A stretch of 64,000 nt of DNA from Oscillospiraceae bacterium (GCA_020025515.1 JAHHRZ010000005.1:56424-120423), one strand, 5' to 3'. Positions 40,958 to 50,124 are shown, numbered from the stretch's first letter. Translations and numbers: made by a program. Notes: a model not told the origin generated them from the sequence alone.

Positions 40958-42390
40958 AAATCGCAATGGTCGCCTCCGAAGCCGCTCCCTATGTCAAATC
41001 AGGTGGTTTGGGGGATGTGATGCTGGGCCTGCCCAGTGAACTGGCAAGAATTCCCGGCAATGATGTCTGTCTGTTTCTGCCCTATTACAAGAAAATTAAG
41101 GACAACCCCAATTATTCTGTAGAGTTTTGCACCGAGTTTCACGTTCAGCTGTCCTGGCGGCAGCAGTACGGCGGCTTGTATCGGCTAAAAGGCACCGCAG
41201 CACAGCAGCCCACGGTGTATTTTGTGGATAATGAATACTATTTTGGAAGAGACGGCCTCTATGGGTATCTGGATGACGGGGAGCGCTATGCGTTCTTCTC
41301 CAAGGCTGTTTTGGAGGCAATGGCAAGCATGCAGTACTATCCCGATGTCATTCAGTCCAACGACTGGCAGACGGCCATGCTGCCTGTGTACATCGACGCA
41401 GAGTACCGGGGGACCTTCCCTTATACCAAGACCCTGTTTACCATCCACAATATCGAATATCAGGGCTGGGCAAATCCCGACTTCTTTGACAATGTACTGG
41501 GCCTGCCCGATTCCTTCCGTGGCATTATGGACATGTCCGGCGGTGTGAACATGATGAAAGGCGCCATTGAATGTGCCAATGCGGTGTCCACGGTTTCCGA
41601 AACCTATGCCCAGGAGATCCGTTATCCTTACTATGCCCACGGTCTCGATGGCATCCTCTCTGCCAACTGGTTCAAGCTTCGTGGGATCACCAACGGTGTG
41701 GATGTTTCTGTCTTTGACCCATCCACGGATAAAGCCCTTGTGAAAAACTACTGCGCAGATACCCATGCCGCAGGAAAAGCGGCAAACAAGGCTGCTTTGC
41801 AGAAGGAACTGGGCCTGCCTCAGGACCCCGATGTTCCCATGATGGCCATGATTACCCGGCTGGCGGGACATAAGGGCATTGACCTATTGTGCTATGTGGC
41901 AAGACGGCTCATGGAGCAGGAGGTACAGCTGGTGATTTTGGGCACCGGTGAGCAGCGGTTTGAGAATTTCTTCCGTGGTCTGGCTGCCGAGTATCCTGAA
42001 AAGGTCTCTGCACAGCTGAAGTTTGATCTGAGCCTTGCCAATCGGATCTATGCCGCCTCTGACATTTACCTCATGCCCTCCAAGTCGGAACCCTGCGGCC
42101 TCAGCCAGATGAATGCCATGCGCTATGGCACAGTCCCCATTGTCAACGCCACCGGCGGCCTCAAGGACACGGTTCCTCCTGTGGACCCCACTACGGATAC
42201 CGGCTTGGGCTTTACCTTCCAGAGCTACAATGGAGATGACTTCTGGGATGCCATTGAGCGCTGCCTGGAGACTTTCCAGGACAAGGAAGCCTGGAATAAG
42301 CTGATTCTCAGAGGAATGAGGACAGATTTCAGCTGGAAAAAGCCTGCTGAAAAGTATATGGAGCTGTTCCGCCATCTTCAGGAACAATAA
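40954..42390 (+). CDS. glgA: Glycogen synthase
   Basis: 478-residue GT5 glycogen synthase, transferring glucose from ADP-glucose to alpha-1,4-glucan ends. The ADP-glucose motif is KSGGLGDVMLGLP (residues about 16-28); HNIEYQG and GITNGVDVSVFDP mark the N-domain and hinge; PSKSEPCGLSQMNAMRYGT carries the catalytic-face Glu. Length is normal. Overlaps glgD by 4 nt (ATGA). AGGGGGGA lies upstream. A GC-rich hairpin follows. Confidence 0.96.
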   Translation: MKIAMVASEAAPYVKSGGLGDVMLGLPSELARIPGNDVCLFLPYYKKIKDNPNYSVEFCTEFHVQLSWRQQYGGLYRLKGTAAQQPTVYFVDNEYYFGRDGLYGYLDDGERYAFFSKAVLEAMASMQYYPDVIQSNDWQTAMLPVYIDAEYRGTFPYTKTLFTIHNIEYQGWANPDFFDNVLGLPDSFRGIMDMSGGVNMMKGAIECANAVSTVSETYAQEIRYPYYAHGLDGILSANWFKLRGITNGVDVSVFDPSTDKALVKNYCADTHAAGKAANKAALQKELGLPQDPDVPMMAMITRLAGHKGIDLLCYVARRLMEQEVQLVILGTGEQRFENFFRGLAAEYPEKVSAQLKFDLSLANRIYAASDIYLMPSKSEPCGLSQMNAMRYGTVPIVNATGGLKDTVPPVDPTTDTGLGFTFQSYNGDDFWDAIERCLETFQDKEAWNKLILRGMRTDFSWKKPAEKYMELFRHLQEQ

Positions 42391-42404
42391 GAAAAGATAC
42401 TTTC

Positions 42405-42426
42405 GGGGCCGCCAAACGGCGGCCCC
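42405..42426 (+). terminator. Hairpin after glgA
   Basis: Perfect 9-bp stem GGGGCCGCC / GGCGGCCCC with a 4-nt AAAC loop and only a weak T stretch. Probably partial termination before the amylase gene. Confidence 0.6.
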
Positions 42427-42522
42427 CTGTTTGCCTGTGAAAAACAGAAGGGAAACACCCACAACTGGGAGTGTCTGCCTTGTGTTTTTATGCCTATTTT
42501 TACACCAAAGGAGTTCCACTCT

Positions 42523-44376
42523 ATGCTTCGCATTTTATATAACAGCCGGGATCTGGCGTATAAGGAGCCGTTTGGCACCATTCGGGTGGGAGAAGCCTGC
42601 ACATTACGAATGAAGATCCCCTGCTATTGTCATACCAGGGAGGCTGCGTGTATCCTGCGCCGGGAGGACGGACAGGAATTTATGCAGACGCCCCTTCAAC
42701 TGGAGCAGACCCTGCATCCTTATGAGACCTGGACTTGCCGATTTACGGTGGAGGAACCCGGACTTTATTTCTATTATTTCCGCATTTCCACTCCCAATGA
42801 AAGCTTTTCTCTCCTGCGCCAGGGGGAGCAGACCAATATGGAGGCCGGCGACTGGTGGCAGCTCAGCTGCATTGTCTCCGATGCCACCACGCCGGACTGG
42901 GCCAAGGGAGCCATTATCTATCAGGTCTTTCCGGATCGGTTTGCCAAATCCGGCAGCTGCGACCTCACCGGAAAGCTGGAACCCTATACGGTCCATGAAA
43001 CCTGGGAGGAGGAGGTTCACTGGCAGCCCACAGAAGAGGGGCTTGTGCTGAACAATGACTTTTACGGGGGGAATTTTCCAGGGATTACAGAGAAACTCCC
43101 CTACATTGCCTCTCTCGGCACTACAATTTTGTATCTGAATCCCATTTCCAAGTCTTTTTCCAGTCACCGGTATGATACGGGCGACTATAAGACCCCGGAC
43201 CCCATGCTGGGCACCAAGGCTGACTTTGTGACGCTGTGCCGGGAAGCTCGGAAGCTGGGCATCCATGTGGTTTTGGACGGAGTATTTTCCCATACAGGAT
43301 CGAACAGCCTGTATTTTGACAGAGAAGGGACCTTTGGGGGCAAGGGAGCTTATGCAGACCCCAACTCCCCCTTCCGTAACTGGTATCAATTTTATGAATA
43401 TCCCAATCAATATAACAGTTGGTGGGGATTTGACACGCTTCCAACCGTGAACAAGATGGAGCCGGATTTTCTGAACTACATCATTGATGACCATGACAGT
43501 GTAGTGGCCCATTGGCTTCGCCTGGGTGCCGACGGGTTCCGGCTGGATGTGGCAGATGAGCTGCCTGACGAATTTATTCTCCGGCTGAAAAAACGAATCC
43601 GTGAAATCAAGCCGGATGCCCTTCTGATGGGGGAGGTGTGGGAGGATGCTTCCAATAAGGTGGCATACAATCGCCGCCGCCGCTACTTTGTAGACGGGGA
43701 ACTGGACAGCACCATGAATTATCCCTTCCGAAATGCCATCTTGAATTTCCTGCGCAGACAAGACCAGGGACAGGGCTTTCAGGAAACGGTGATGTCCATT
43801 GTGGAAAATTATCCTTCTGATGTAATGGCCTGCTGCATGAATCTGCTGGGCTCTCATGATACCCCCCGAATCCTCACTGCGCTGATGGGTGATTTTACAG
43901 GAACCAGAGAAGAGCAGGCGGCCTGTCATCTGAGCGACGATCAGCGGGCGGAAGCAAAGCAGAGACTGAAAATGGCGTCCTTTTTGCAGTATGTTCTGCC
44001 CGGTGCGCCTTCTGTATATTACGGCGACGAGGCGGGAATGGAGGGCTGTGCAGACCCCTTTAATCGCCGCACCTATCCATGGGGCAGAGAGGATAAGGAG
44101 CTTCTGACCCACTATCGGCACCTCGGCCGGATGCGCCGCAGCAGCCCCGCACTGCGCAGTGGCAACATTCGCTTTTTTGCTGCGGCAGACGGACGCCTGG
44201 GATTTTTGCGGTGTTCCGATGAAACACCATCTCAGCAGGTGAAGGTGTATGTGAACCGGAGCGGAGACTCCTGGGAGGTTCCTTCTGGGAAAGTTCTTTT
44301 TGGTCACCGGATTGATACCATGACCCCGGATACATTGGTGCTCCTTTCTGATGGATTTGTGGCACTGGAGGTGTAG
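42523..44376 (+). CDS. GH13 alpha-amylase family enzyme (neopullulanase/maltogenic type)
   Basis: 617-residue cytoplasmic GH13 enzyme (no signal peptide). An N-terminal beta domain (about 1-125) precedes the barrel, which begins AIIYQVFPDRFA. Catalytic residues are intact: Asp342 in DGFRLDVADE, Glu371 in MGEVWED and Asp446 in GSHDTPR; HRYDTGDY and LDGVFSHTG mark the other conserved regions. This matches the neopullulanase/cyclomaltodextrinase/maltogenic amylase subgroup that trims alpha-glucans and maltodextrins. Start at 42523 (MLRILYNS) follows AAAGGAG at 9 nt; an earlier ATG lacks a site. In the glycogen operon it would serve turnover. The active sites here contrast with the degenerate GlgB. 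Confidence 0.9.
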   Translation: MLRILYNSRDLAYKEPFGTIRVGEACTLRMKIPCYCHTREAACILRREDGQEFMQTPLQLEQTLHPYETWTCRFTVEEPGLYFYYFRISTPNESFSLLRQGEQTNMEAGDWWQLSCIVSDATTPDWAKGAIIYQVFPDRFAKSGSCDLTGKLEPYTVHETWEEEVHWQPTEEGLVLNNDFYGGNFPGITEKLPYIASLGTTILYLNPISKSFSSHRYDTGDYKTPDPMLGTKADFVTLCREARKLGIHVVLDGVFSHTGSNSLYFDREGTFGGKGAYADPNSPFRNWYQFYEYPNQYNSWWGFDTLPTVNKMEPDFLNYIIDDHDSVVAHWLRLGADGFRLDVADELPDEFILRLKKRIREIKPDALLMGEVWEDASNKVAYNRRRRYFVDGELDSTMNYPFRNAILNFLRRQDQGQGFQETVMSIVENYPSDVMACCMNLLGSHDTPRILTALMGDFTGTREEQAACHLSDDQRAEAKQRLKMASFLQYVLPGAPSVYYGDEAGMEGCADPFNRRTYPWGREDKELLTHYRHLGRMRRSSPALRSGNIRFFAAADGRLGFLRCSDETPSQQVKVYVNRSGDSWEVPSGKVLFGHRIDTMTPDTLVLLSDGFVALEV

Positions 44377-44379
44377 AAC

Positions 44380-44556
44380 ATGCTGCTGGAAAAATTCATT
44401 AGCGGCTACTGCCGTGTACAGGATCAGAGCCGGATGGTGCAGGTGGAGCTGGAAGATCAGACGCTTTTAAGTGTGGACTGTACTTATGGCAAGTGTGTAT
44501 ATCAGAGTCAATGCCCCATAGGAAAAGAAATCACGAAGCTTTTGGAAGAGAAATAA
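44380..44556 (+). CDS. Small protein of unknown function (58 residues)
   Basis: Not recognised. Frame from ATG at 44380 to TAA at 44554-44556, starting MLLEKFISGYCRVQDQS. It starts 3 nt after the amylase stop and has a GGAGGTG site overlapping that end, which strongly supports translation. Four cysteines, three of them in a DCTYGKCVYQSQCPIG stretch, suggest metal binding or disulfides; the rest alternates beta-like and charged residues, with a Lys/Glu-rich C-terminal helix. No signal peptide. Its place at the end of the glg operon suggests a role with glycogen enzymes, but this is only context. Confidence 0.7.
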   Translation: MLLEKFISGYCRVQDQSRMVQVELEDQTLLSVDCTYGKCVYQSQCPIGKEITKLLEEK

Positions 44557-44598
44557 AAGTTACAGCAGACCTGCCTGAGAAGCGGCAGCAAGATTTCA

Positions 44599-44645
44599 TA
44601 AAAAACGAGTGGTCCCATCTGTACAGACTTGGGACCACTCGTTTT
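44599..44645. terminator. Bidirectional terminator between the glg operon and trpS
   Basis: AAAAACGAGTGGTCCC pairs with GGGACCACTCGTTTTT over a 14-nt loop, with A- and T-runs on either side, placed between convergent genes. Confidence 0.92.
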
Positions 44646-44684
44646 TATCGTTTTAGATTAGCAGATGAGGGATGGACAGCCAAA

Positions 44685-45770
44685 TTATTTGCTGTACTTT
44701 TCTACATGGGATTGAATGAGAGCCCCATCTTCAAAATAGTTGATTCTCATGGCACGCTTTACTTGGGACAGCGTTTCGGCGGCCTCTGCACGGGCCACCT
44801 CGCTGCCCTTGCGGAGGATTTCATAGACGCCGGGAATGTCGTTCTGCCACAGGGCACGCCGCTGACGGATGGGGGCGAGCTCTTCCTGCAAAATGTGATT
44901 CAGCAGCTTCTTGACCTTTACATCCCCCAAACCGCCGCGCTGATAGTGTTCCTTCAGCTCGGTCAGGTTGGCATAGTCCGGGAGAAATTCAGCAAAGTGC
45001 TCATCTCTGGCGAAGGCATCCAGATAAGTGAATACTGCGTTTCCTTCCAGAGAACCGGGGTCGGAGACCTTTAAGTGGTTGGGGTCGGTGAACATACTCA
45101 TCACCTTGGTCTTTACCTCTGCTTCGGTGTCGGAGAGGTAGATGCAGTTGCCCAGAGATTTGCTCATCTTGGCCTTGCCGTCGGTGCCTGGCAGACGGCA
45201 GCAGGCCTCCGTCTTGGGCAACAGGGCCTCAGCTTCTACCAGTGTTTCGCCATAGGTCATGTTGAACCGACGGACAATCTCTCTGGCCTGTTCCAGCATG
45301 GGGAGCTGATCTTCGCCAACGGGAACGGTGGTGGCCTTAAATGCGGTGATGTCGGCGGCCTGGCTGATAGGGTAGGTGAAGAAGCCCACGGGGATGCTGG
45401 TCTCAAAGTTCCGCAGCTGAATTTCGGCCTTTACGGTGGGGTTGCGCTGGAGACGGGACACGGTGACCAGATTCATATAGTAGAAGCACAGCTCGGTCAG
45501 CTCCTGAATCTGGGACTGGATGAACAGAGTGGATTTGCTGGGGTCCAGACCGCAGGAGAGATAATCCAAAGCCACCTCAATAATATTTTCCCGAATTTTA
45601 TCGGGGTTGTCTGCGTTGTCCGTGAGTGCCTGGGCGTCGGCAATCATAATAAAAATCTTATCAAACTCTCCGGAATTCTGAAGCTCTACACGCCGCTTCA
45701 GAGAGCCTACATAATGACCCAGGTGGAGCCGCCCTGTGGGACGGTCGCCGGTCAGAATAATTTTTGCCAT
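44685..45770 (-). CDS. trpS: Tryptophanyl-tRNA synthetase
   Basis: 361-residue class Ic synthetase. HIGH motif appears as HLGHYVGS near residue 16 and the KMSKS loop as AKMSKSLGN near residue 195. It charges tRNA-Trp. The start at 45770 (MAKIILTGD) follows AGGAGG at 8 nt; a TTG two codons upstream is less likely. It is regulated by a tryptophan T-box in its leader. Monocistronic, with a bidirectional terminator downstream. Confidence 0.95.
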   Translation of the reverse strand: MAKIILTGDRPTGRLHLGHYVGSLKRRVELQNSGEFDKIFIMIADAQALTDNADNPDKIRENIIEVALDYLSCGLDPSKSTLFIQSQIQELTELCFYYMNLVTVSRLQRNPTVKAEIQLRNFETSIPVGFFTYPISQAADITAFKATTVPVGEDQLPMLEQAREIVRRFNMTYGETLVEAEALLPKTEACCRLPGTDGKAKMSKSLGNCIYLSDTEAEVKTKVMSMFTDPNHLKVSDPGSLEGNAVFTYLDAFARDEHFAEFLPDYANLTELKEHYQRGGLGDVKVKKLLNHILQEELAPIRQRRALWQNDIPGVYEILRKGSEVARAEAAETLSQVKRAMRINYFEDGALIQSHVEKYSK

Positions 45771-45782
45771 AGTCAATACCTC

Positions 45783-46020
45783 CTAAAAAAATAAAGGCCC
45801 TATCCTACAAAGGATAAGACCAAACAGTCATATGCCACCTGTGCAGATGCCCACCAACATGGACACTCCGAATAACGGCCGGATGCCGTCGGCGCCTACT
45901 GACTTCGGGCCGCCCTCCGGAGCCCATTCCGACAGCCCGCCTTACACCCCTTTCAGCAGCAGGGCGCTCTCTGAAAAGCCGGATTCTATCGTACTACTTC
46001 TCCATCCACGGTTTCATATA
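45783..46020 (-). promoter_or_regulatory. T-box riboswitch specific for tRNA-Trp
   Basis: Leader of about 240 nt on the minus strand. Stem I carries an AGAGAG box, a GCTGAAAGG apical segment and, on its 3' side, GAA-TGG with the specifier codon TGG at 45926-45924 (tryptophan). Near the end, GGTGGCA holds TGGC (45837-45834), complementary to the GCCA 3' end of tRNA-Trp. A terminator follows: GGTCTTATCC with GGATAGGGCC (45821-45812 with 45805-45796, G-U pairs), then T-rich sequence. Uncharged tRNA-Trp should favour antitermination and trpS expression. Confidence 0.88.
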
Positions 46021-46026
46021 TGCTAT

Positions 46027-46055
46027 ATCATATCCTTATCCGGAGAAAATGTCAA
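46027..46055 (-). promoter_or_regulatory. Promoter of trpS
   Basis: Minus strand TTGACA (46055-46050), 17-bp spacer, TATGAT (46032-46027). Confidence 0.85.
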
Positions 46056-46087
46056 GGACAAGATAAAAAGGAGATTGATAGGTGATA

Positions 46088-46126
46088 CCAGGCCAAAGGC
46101 ATTCTTTCGGAAGGTCTTTGGCCTGG
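46088..46126 (-). terminator. Hairpin downstream of pth2
   Basis: Perfect 11-bp stem CCAGGCCAAAG / CTTTGGCCTGG with a 17-nt loop, no T-run. Likely 3' end of the cca-pth2 transcript, lying just upstream of the trpS promoter. Confidence 0.55.
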
Positions 46127-46184
46127 CGGTTCAAGATAGGATGTGTAGAACTTCCCGATAAATTCACAGGGGCTGTGGAAAAAA

Positions 46185-46607
46185 TCAATAAAGGGGAAGG
46201 TCTCCGGTGAGAGGGTCCACCACTTCTCCGGGCAGGGGTTCAAAGGCCAGACAGGTATAGGTGGGCTGGCCGTGAAACTCGGTCATACCGGCGTCACAGA
46301 TCAGCGCACTGATGATGCCTGCTTCTTTGGCCCGTTTGTCCAGATCCAGCAGGGCCTCTTCGGAATCGACATAGACGCAGATCTTGGCAACGCCGTGGGT
46401 AAACCACTCGCTCAGCGGGGTGGCAGGCTGCGCAGAGGGCTTTAGGCCGACATGATCTCCCTGGGTTTCTACCTGCTCCAGACGGCCCTCCCGCTCCAGT
46501 GCCATTAAAACCGCAGTCACGCAGGCGTGACCGGATTGGGCTGCAATTTTACCTTTTCGCATTTTGAGGTCCCGGCGGACAACAATTATTTGTTTTGATT
46601 TGTACAT
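46185..46607 (-). CDS. Peptidyl-tRNA hydrolase, Pth2 type
   Basis: 140-residue Pth2 (archaeal/eukaryotic-type) hydrolase that frees tRNA from dropped peptides. The hallmark KMRKGKIAAQSGHACVTAV is near the N-terminus, with VDSEEALLDLDKRAKEAGI and ICDAGMTEF later. Most bacteria rely on the unrelated Pth1; a Pth2 copy in a Firmicute is minority but known. Start at 46607 (MYKSKQIIV) follows AAGGAG at 8 nt; it begins inside the 3' end of cca, overlapping by 22 nt, so the two are coupled. Confidence 0.88.
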   Translation of the reverse strand: MYKSKQIIVVRRDLKMRKGKIAAQSGHACVTAVLMALEREGRLEQVETQGDHVGLKPSAQPATPLSEWFTHGVAKICVYVDSEEALLDLDKRAKEAGIISALICDAGMTEFHGQPTYTCLAFEPLPGEVVDPLTGDLPLY

Positions 46608-47950
46608 GGTTCGATCTCCTTCCAAAGGGCCAAAGCCCTGGAACATAAAATTTGAGGGTCATTTTCCAGAATCCCGTCTCCGACCTCTGCCAAAAGACGG
46701 TGCAGGAGCTTTCTCAATATTGGCCCCTGTGGAATTCCTGCCGCCATCAGCTCTTTTCCTCCCAAAGCCAGGTCGGAAATGGTGAGACAGGGGTGCTGCG
46801 CCAGAATTTGATTCAGGTGTTCTTCAAAACGGTCGAAGGGGGCGGGATCGGAACAGGTGCCTTTGCCCCCGTCATCGGCCCGGTCCAGGGCGATGAGGTT
46901 GCGAAGGGTGGTTTCCCCCAGACGACGAAGCACCCGGCGGATGGGTTTGTCCTGGGGGTACCGGGCCATATCCCGGGTCAGACTGTGGAAGGCCACCAGA
47001 TTGCGCACCTCCTCCCGCAAAGCGGTAGGGGCGTGGAGCTCGGTGAGAATTTCCCAGGCCATTTTGGAACCTACATAGGCGTGGTTCTTGAAATGGCCAA
47101 TGCCCTCCTGATCCAGTGTAAAGGTCTGAGGCTTTCCGATATCGTGCAGAAGTGCGGCCCAGCGCAGAGGCAGGGTGGGAGGGACCCCTTCCACCACATG
47201 AGCAGTATGGGTATAGACATCATAAATGTGGTGAGGATTGTGCTGCAAAAAACCGTACAGAGGTTTGAGGGCCGGAACTGCCTCCCCAAGCACCGGGGCA
47301 AACAGCAAGAGATCCTGCACCTTCGCATGGGGAAGATAGCCGCATAGCTCCGAAAATACCCGCTCTCTTGCCTGAAGTGCCAAAAGGGGCGCAAGATCAC
47401 ACATGGCCTGCAAGGTCTTTGGCTCCGGAGTGAGGCCGAACCGGGCGGCAAAGCGAACACCTCGCAAAATACGCAGGCCGTCCTCCTGAAACCGTGCTTC
47501 CGGCTGGCCTACAGTACGCAGAATCTGATTTTTTAAATCGGATTGTCCTCCAAAGGGGTCCGCAAGACCACACCGTGGACGATAGGCCATGGCGTTGACG
47601 GTGAAATCCCGGCGGGCCAGATCTGCCTCAATATGGGACTCGAAACGCACCCAGCCAGGGTGCCGATTGTCGGTATAATCTCCCTCGGAGCGGAAGGTGG
47701 TGATTTCAACCACTCCGTGCTCTGTCACAACACCGGTGGTGCCGTGTTTTTGACCGGCCAGAACCAGACGGTGGTCACAGAATACCTGGGCCGTTTCCTG
47801 CGGCAGTGCGTTGGTGCACAGATCCCAGTCGTGGACAGAGACGCCCAGAATACTGTCCCGGATGCAGCCGCCTACCGCCCAGGCCTCATAGCCATGGTCT
47901 TCCAGACGATCCATAATAGCGAGAATGTGGGTGGGAATAGCAAAGTCCAT
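46586..47950 (-). CDS. cca: CCA tRNA nucleotidyltransferase / poly(A) polymerase family
   Basis: 454-residue class II nucleotidyltransferase with an HD domain. Head motif VGGCIRDSILG and catalytic Asp41-x-Asp43 in HDWDLCTNA; RRDFTVNAMAY and EDGLRILRGVRFAARFG are the family neck motifs; HD motif ALLHDIGKP near residue 265. It adds or repairs tRNA CCA ends; the HD domain may also give phosphohydrolase activity. The tRNAs seen here encode CCA, so repair may be the main task. GGGAGG precedes the ATG; a consensus-like promoter lies upstream. Overlaps pth2. Confidence 0.93.
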   Translation of the reverse strand: MDFAIPTHILAIMDRLEDHGYEAWAVGGCIRDSILGVSVHDWDLCTNALPQETAQVFCDHRLVLAGQKHGTTGVVTEHGVVEITTFRSEGDYTDNRHPGWVRFESHIEADLARRDFTVNAMAYRPRCGLADPFGGQSDLKNQILRTVGQPEARFQEDGLRILRGVRFAARFGLTPEPKTLQAMCDLAPLLALQARERVFSELCGYLPHAKVQDLLLFAPVLGEAVPALKPLYGFLQHNPHHIYDVYTHTAHVVEGVPPTLPLRWAALLHDIGKPQTFTLDQEGIGHFKNHAYVGSKMAWEILTELHAPTALREEVRNLVAFHSLTRDMARYPQDKPIRRVLRRLGETTLRNLIALDRADDGGKGTCSDPAPFDRFEEHLNQILAQHPCLTISDLALGGKELMAAGIPQGPILRKLLHRLLAEVGDGILENDPQILCSRALALWKEIEPCTNQNK

Positions 47951-47979
47951 GAAACGACCTCCCTTTTTATATTTTTGTT

Positions 47980-48008
47980 ATATTACCATACATCAATAGA
48001 AACTGCAA
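47980..48008 (-). promoter_or_regulatory. Promoter of cca-pth2
   Basis: Minus strand TTGCAG (48008-48003), 17-bp spacer, TAATAT (47985-47980). Confidence 0.65.
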
Positions 48009-48050
48009 CCGGCGATCCTTTTATAAGGGTTGTGGAATATTTTTGACTTA

Positions 48051-48093
48051 ATAAAAGACCTGCGGCAACACAGATGGTTTGCAGCAGGTCTTA
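48051..48093 (-). terminator. Terminator of the LtaS-like gene
   Basis: Minus strand AAGACCTGC-t-GCAA pairs with TTGC-c-GCAGGTCTT, followed by TTATT; 5 nt after the stop codon. Confidence 0.85.
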
Positions 48094-48099
48094 TTAGGA

Positions 48100-50124
48100 T
48101 TATTTGACTGTTTTATAGTAGTCTGTCGTAAGAAGCAGGTTGCTGATTCGGATATATTCCATGGTCATGGACTCCATTTTCTGGAGATATTCCTCGGTCA
48201 GCTTCTTGTTTTTTACATTCATGAAAATCTCGGGATCTCCGGAACCATCTGAGCGGCAGGCTACGCCGTCGCTGATCCAGCTGCCGTCGGGGAACAGGGC
48301 ATAGCCCTCGTAGCCGGGATCGAAGGCATCCTTGCCCAGATAATGATAGGGGCTCTCGATGCCCAACAGGTTCAAAACCGTGGGCAGAAGATCAGAGGTG
48401 TTCAGGGTTTTGTCTACCTGCATCTTGGGGCCGTCGGCAGACCAGATAAAGCAGGGCGTTTTTTCCAGAAGCAGGGGATCATCTACCTGGGACAGTTCCA
48501 TCATGGTGTCTACATCCTTGAATCCGTAGGCATAATGGTCTGTGAAGGCGACAATGACGGTGTTTTCCAGCTGGCCCCGGTTTTTCAGCTCCTGAATGAG
48601 ATCGGCAAACATGTCATCCACCAGCTTGGCTTTCACACGGATACAGTCTATTTCCTCGTGGCCATAGCGGCCCTGATACTCCGGGTACCGCTTCAGCGCA
48701 TAGTGACTCAAGACCTCATTGTAGACGTAGCTCAGATGGGCAGAGCGGGTGATATAGAAATTAAAGGTCTTGCCATCCCGGAAAAACTGCTGGCGCAGCT
48801 CCTCATTTTCCAGGAAATAGGAGTCATTGAACAGGTCATCGTCTTTGTCGGTGTAGTCCTCAAAGCTGATATACTTTTCGTAGCCCATAGAAGGCTCAAA
48901 GACACCACGGCTGTAAAACTCCGGGCTGTTATAGTGGAAGGTCAGGGCGTGATATCCCGCTTTTGTAAGGAGATTGGCCATGGACTCGTTGTAATGGTTG
49001 GTGACATAGTCAAAGGCATAATTGCCCATGGTGGGGAGATAGATGCCGGTGTTTACGCAAAATTCCGTGTTAAAGGTCCGGACAGTGCCATAGCCGGGGG
49101 TATAGAAGTTAGTGAAGTTAATACCCTCCTGCATGAGCCTGTGGAGGGTGGGGGTATCCTCCGGGGTAATGAGCCAGTCGTCCATAGATTCCATGAGAAC
49201 CATTACCACATTTTTTCCTTCAAAAATCCCGGTCATGTCGTTGGGCTCATGGGCACTTTGCTTGCTGAAATACGCCTGTATCTCCTGCGCGTCGTTTCGC
49301 TGATTGGTCCGATAGGCGGGAGTCAGGGGGTAAAGTTCATGTTTCCAGATGTCCCGCATGGTCAGCTGGTAAATTCCGCAGATGTTATAAACCCGGTTTG
49401 CATCATACATGGTGTTGTAGGTGGCTCGGTAAGAAGTGGACTGCATATAGTCCGACTGGGTTCCCCATACGGCAAGGTCCCGGATAAACACCAGCTCAGG
49501 CAGAAATACGAGACCGGTGACAGACAGTGCCAGCGTAATGCCGCAGGCCAGATAGGACTGCCAATCTTTGTTCCATTTTGGCATCTGCCAGATGCACAGC
49601 ACACCCATAGCAATCAGAACTACGGTGCCAATCCACCACATGGGAGTGAAGCCAATGAGGATAGAATCCAGATAGTCGGCCCCTTCCCCGGCGTAGAACA
49701 TATCGGAAAGCCACATGAGTTTTCGGAAGAACTGGTAATATCCGGTCTGCCCAATGGTCCATAGGGCGATGAAATAGTAGGTGATGCCATAAAAAATCCG
49801 ACCGGCAAGGGTGGGAAGGGCGATGGTGATTCCGGTGAGGATACAGGCCCAGAGAAAGCCAAAGCCCAGATTGATCACGCTGTCAGCATGTAGAATCAGG
49901 GACGCAAAGGCCTCTACCAGAAAGTAGGACAGACCAATGAGAAGCACACGGTGCCACACCCTTGGGGGTTTTTGCTCCGCTGGGCTGGGGATTTGAGCGC
50001 CGTCCATGGGCTCTGATTCAGATGGGGGGTCATTCACAGGCTCAGCTTGGGACTGGGCTGGGAGAATGTCCGCAGGTGGCTCCAATGGTGTTTGGACTTC
50101 AGGATTGATTTCTTTATTTGACAT
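48100..50124 (-). CDS. LTA synthase family membrane sulfatase
   Basis: 674-residue protein of the LtaS/sulfatase type. A cytoplasmic N-terminal tail of about 55 residues rich in Pro and Glu is followed by about five transmembrane helices (to about residue 225), then an extracellular alkaline-phosphatase-fold domain. That domain shows VVMVLMESMDDW (metal-binding Glu), the nucleophile region GYGTVRTFNTEF, and FTDHYAYG (metal Asp-His). LtaS enzymes polymerise glycerol phosphate from phosphatidylglycerol onto lipoteichoic acid; related enzymes add phosphoglycerol or phosphoethanolamine elsewhere. Start at 50124 (MSNKEINPE) follows GGAGG at 6 nt; a longer in-frame start precedes that site. Monocistronic. 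Confidence 0.88.
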   Translation of the reverse strand: MSNKEINPEVQTPLEPPADILPAQSQAEPVNDPPSESEPMDGAQIPSPAEQKPPRVWHRVLLIGLSYFLVEAFASLILHADSVINLGFGFLWACILTGITIALPTLAGRIFYGITYYFIALWTIGQTGYYQFFRKLMWLSDMFYAGEGADYLDSILIGFTPMWWIGTVVLIAMGVLCIWQMPKWNKDWQSYLACGITLALSVTGLVFLPELVFIRDLAVWGTQSDYMQSTSYRATYNTMYDANRVYNICGIYQLTMRDIWKHELYPLTPAYRTNQRNDAQEIQAYFSKQSAHEPNDMTGIFEGKNVVMVLMESMDDWLITPEDTPTLHRLMQEGINFTNFYTPGYGTVRTFNTEFCVNTGIYLPTMGNYAFDYVTNHYNESMANLLTKAGYHALTFHYNSPEFYSRGVFEPSMGYEKYISFEDYTDKDDDLFNDSYFLENEELRQQFFRDGKTFNFYITRSAHLSYVYNEVLSHYALKRYPEYQGRYGHEEIDCIRVKAKLVDDMFADLIQELKNRGQLENTVIVAFTDHYAYGFKDVDTMMELSQVDDPLLLEKTPCFIWSADGPKMQVDKTLNTSDLLPTVLNLLGIESPYHYLGKDAFDPGYEGYALFPDGSWISDGVACRSDGSGDPEIFMNVKNKKLTEEYLQKMESMTMEYIRISNLLLTTDYYKTVK

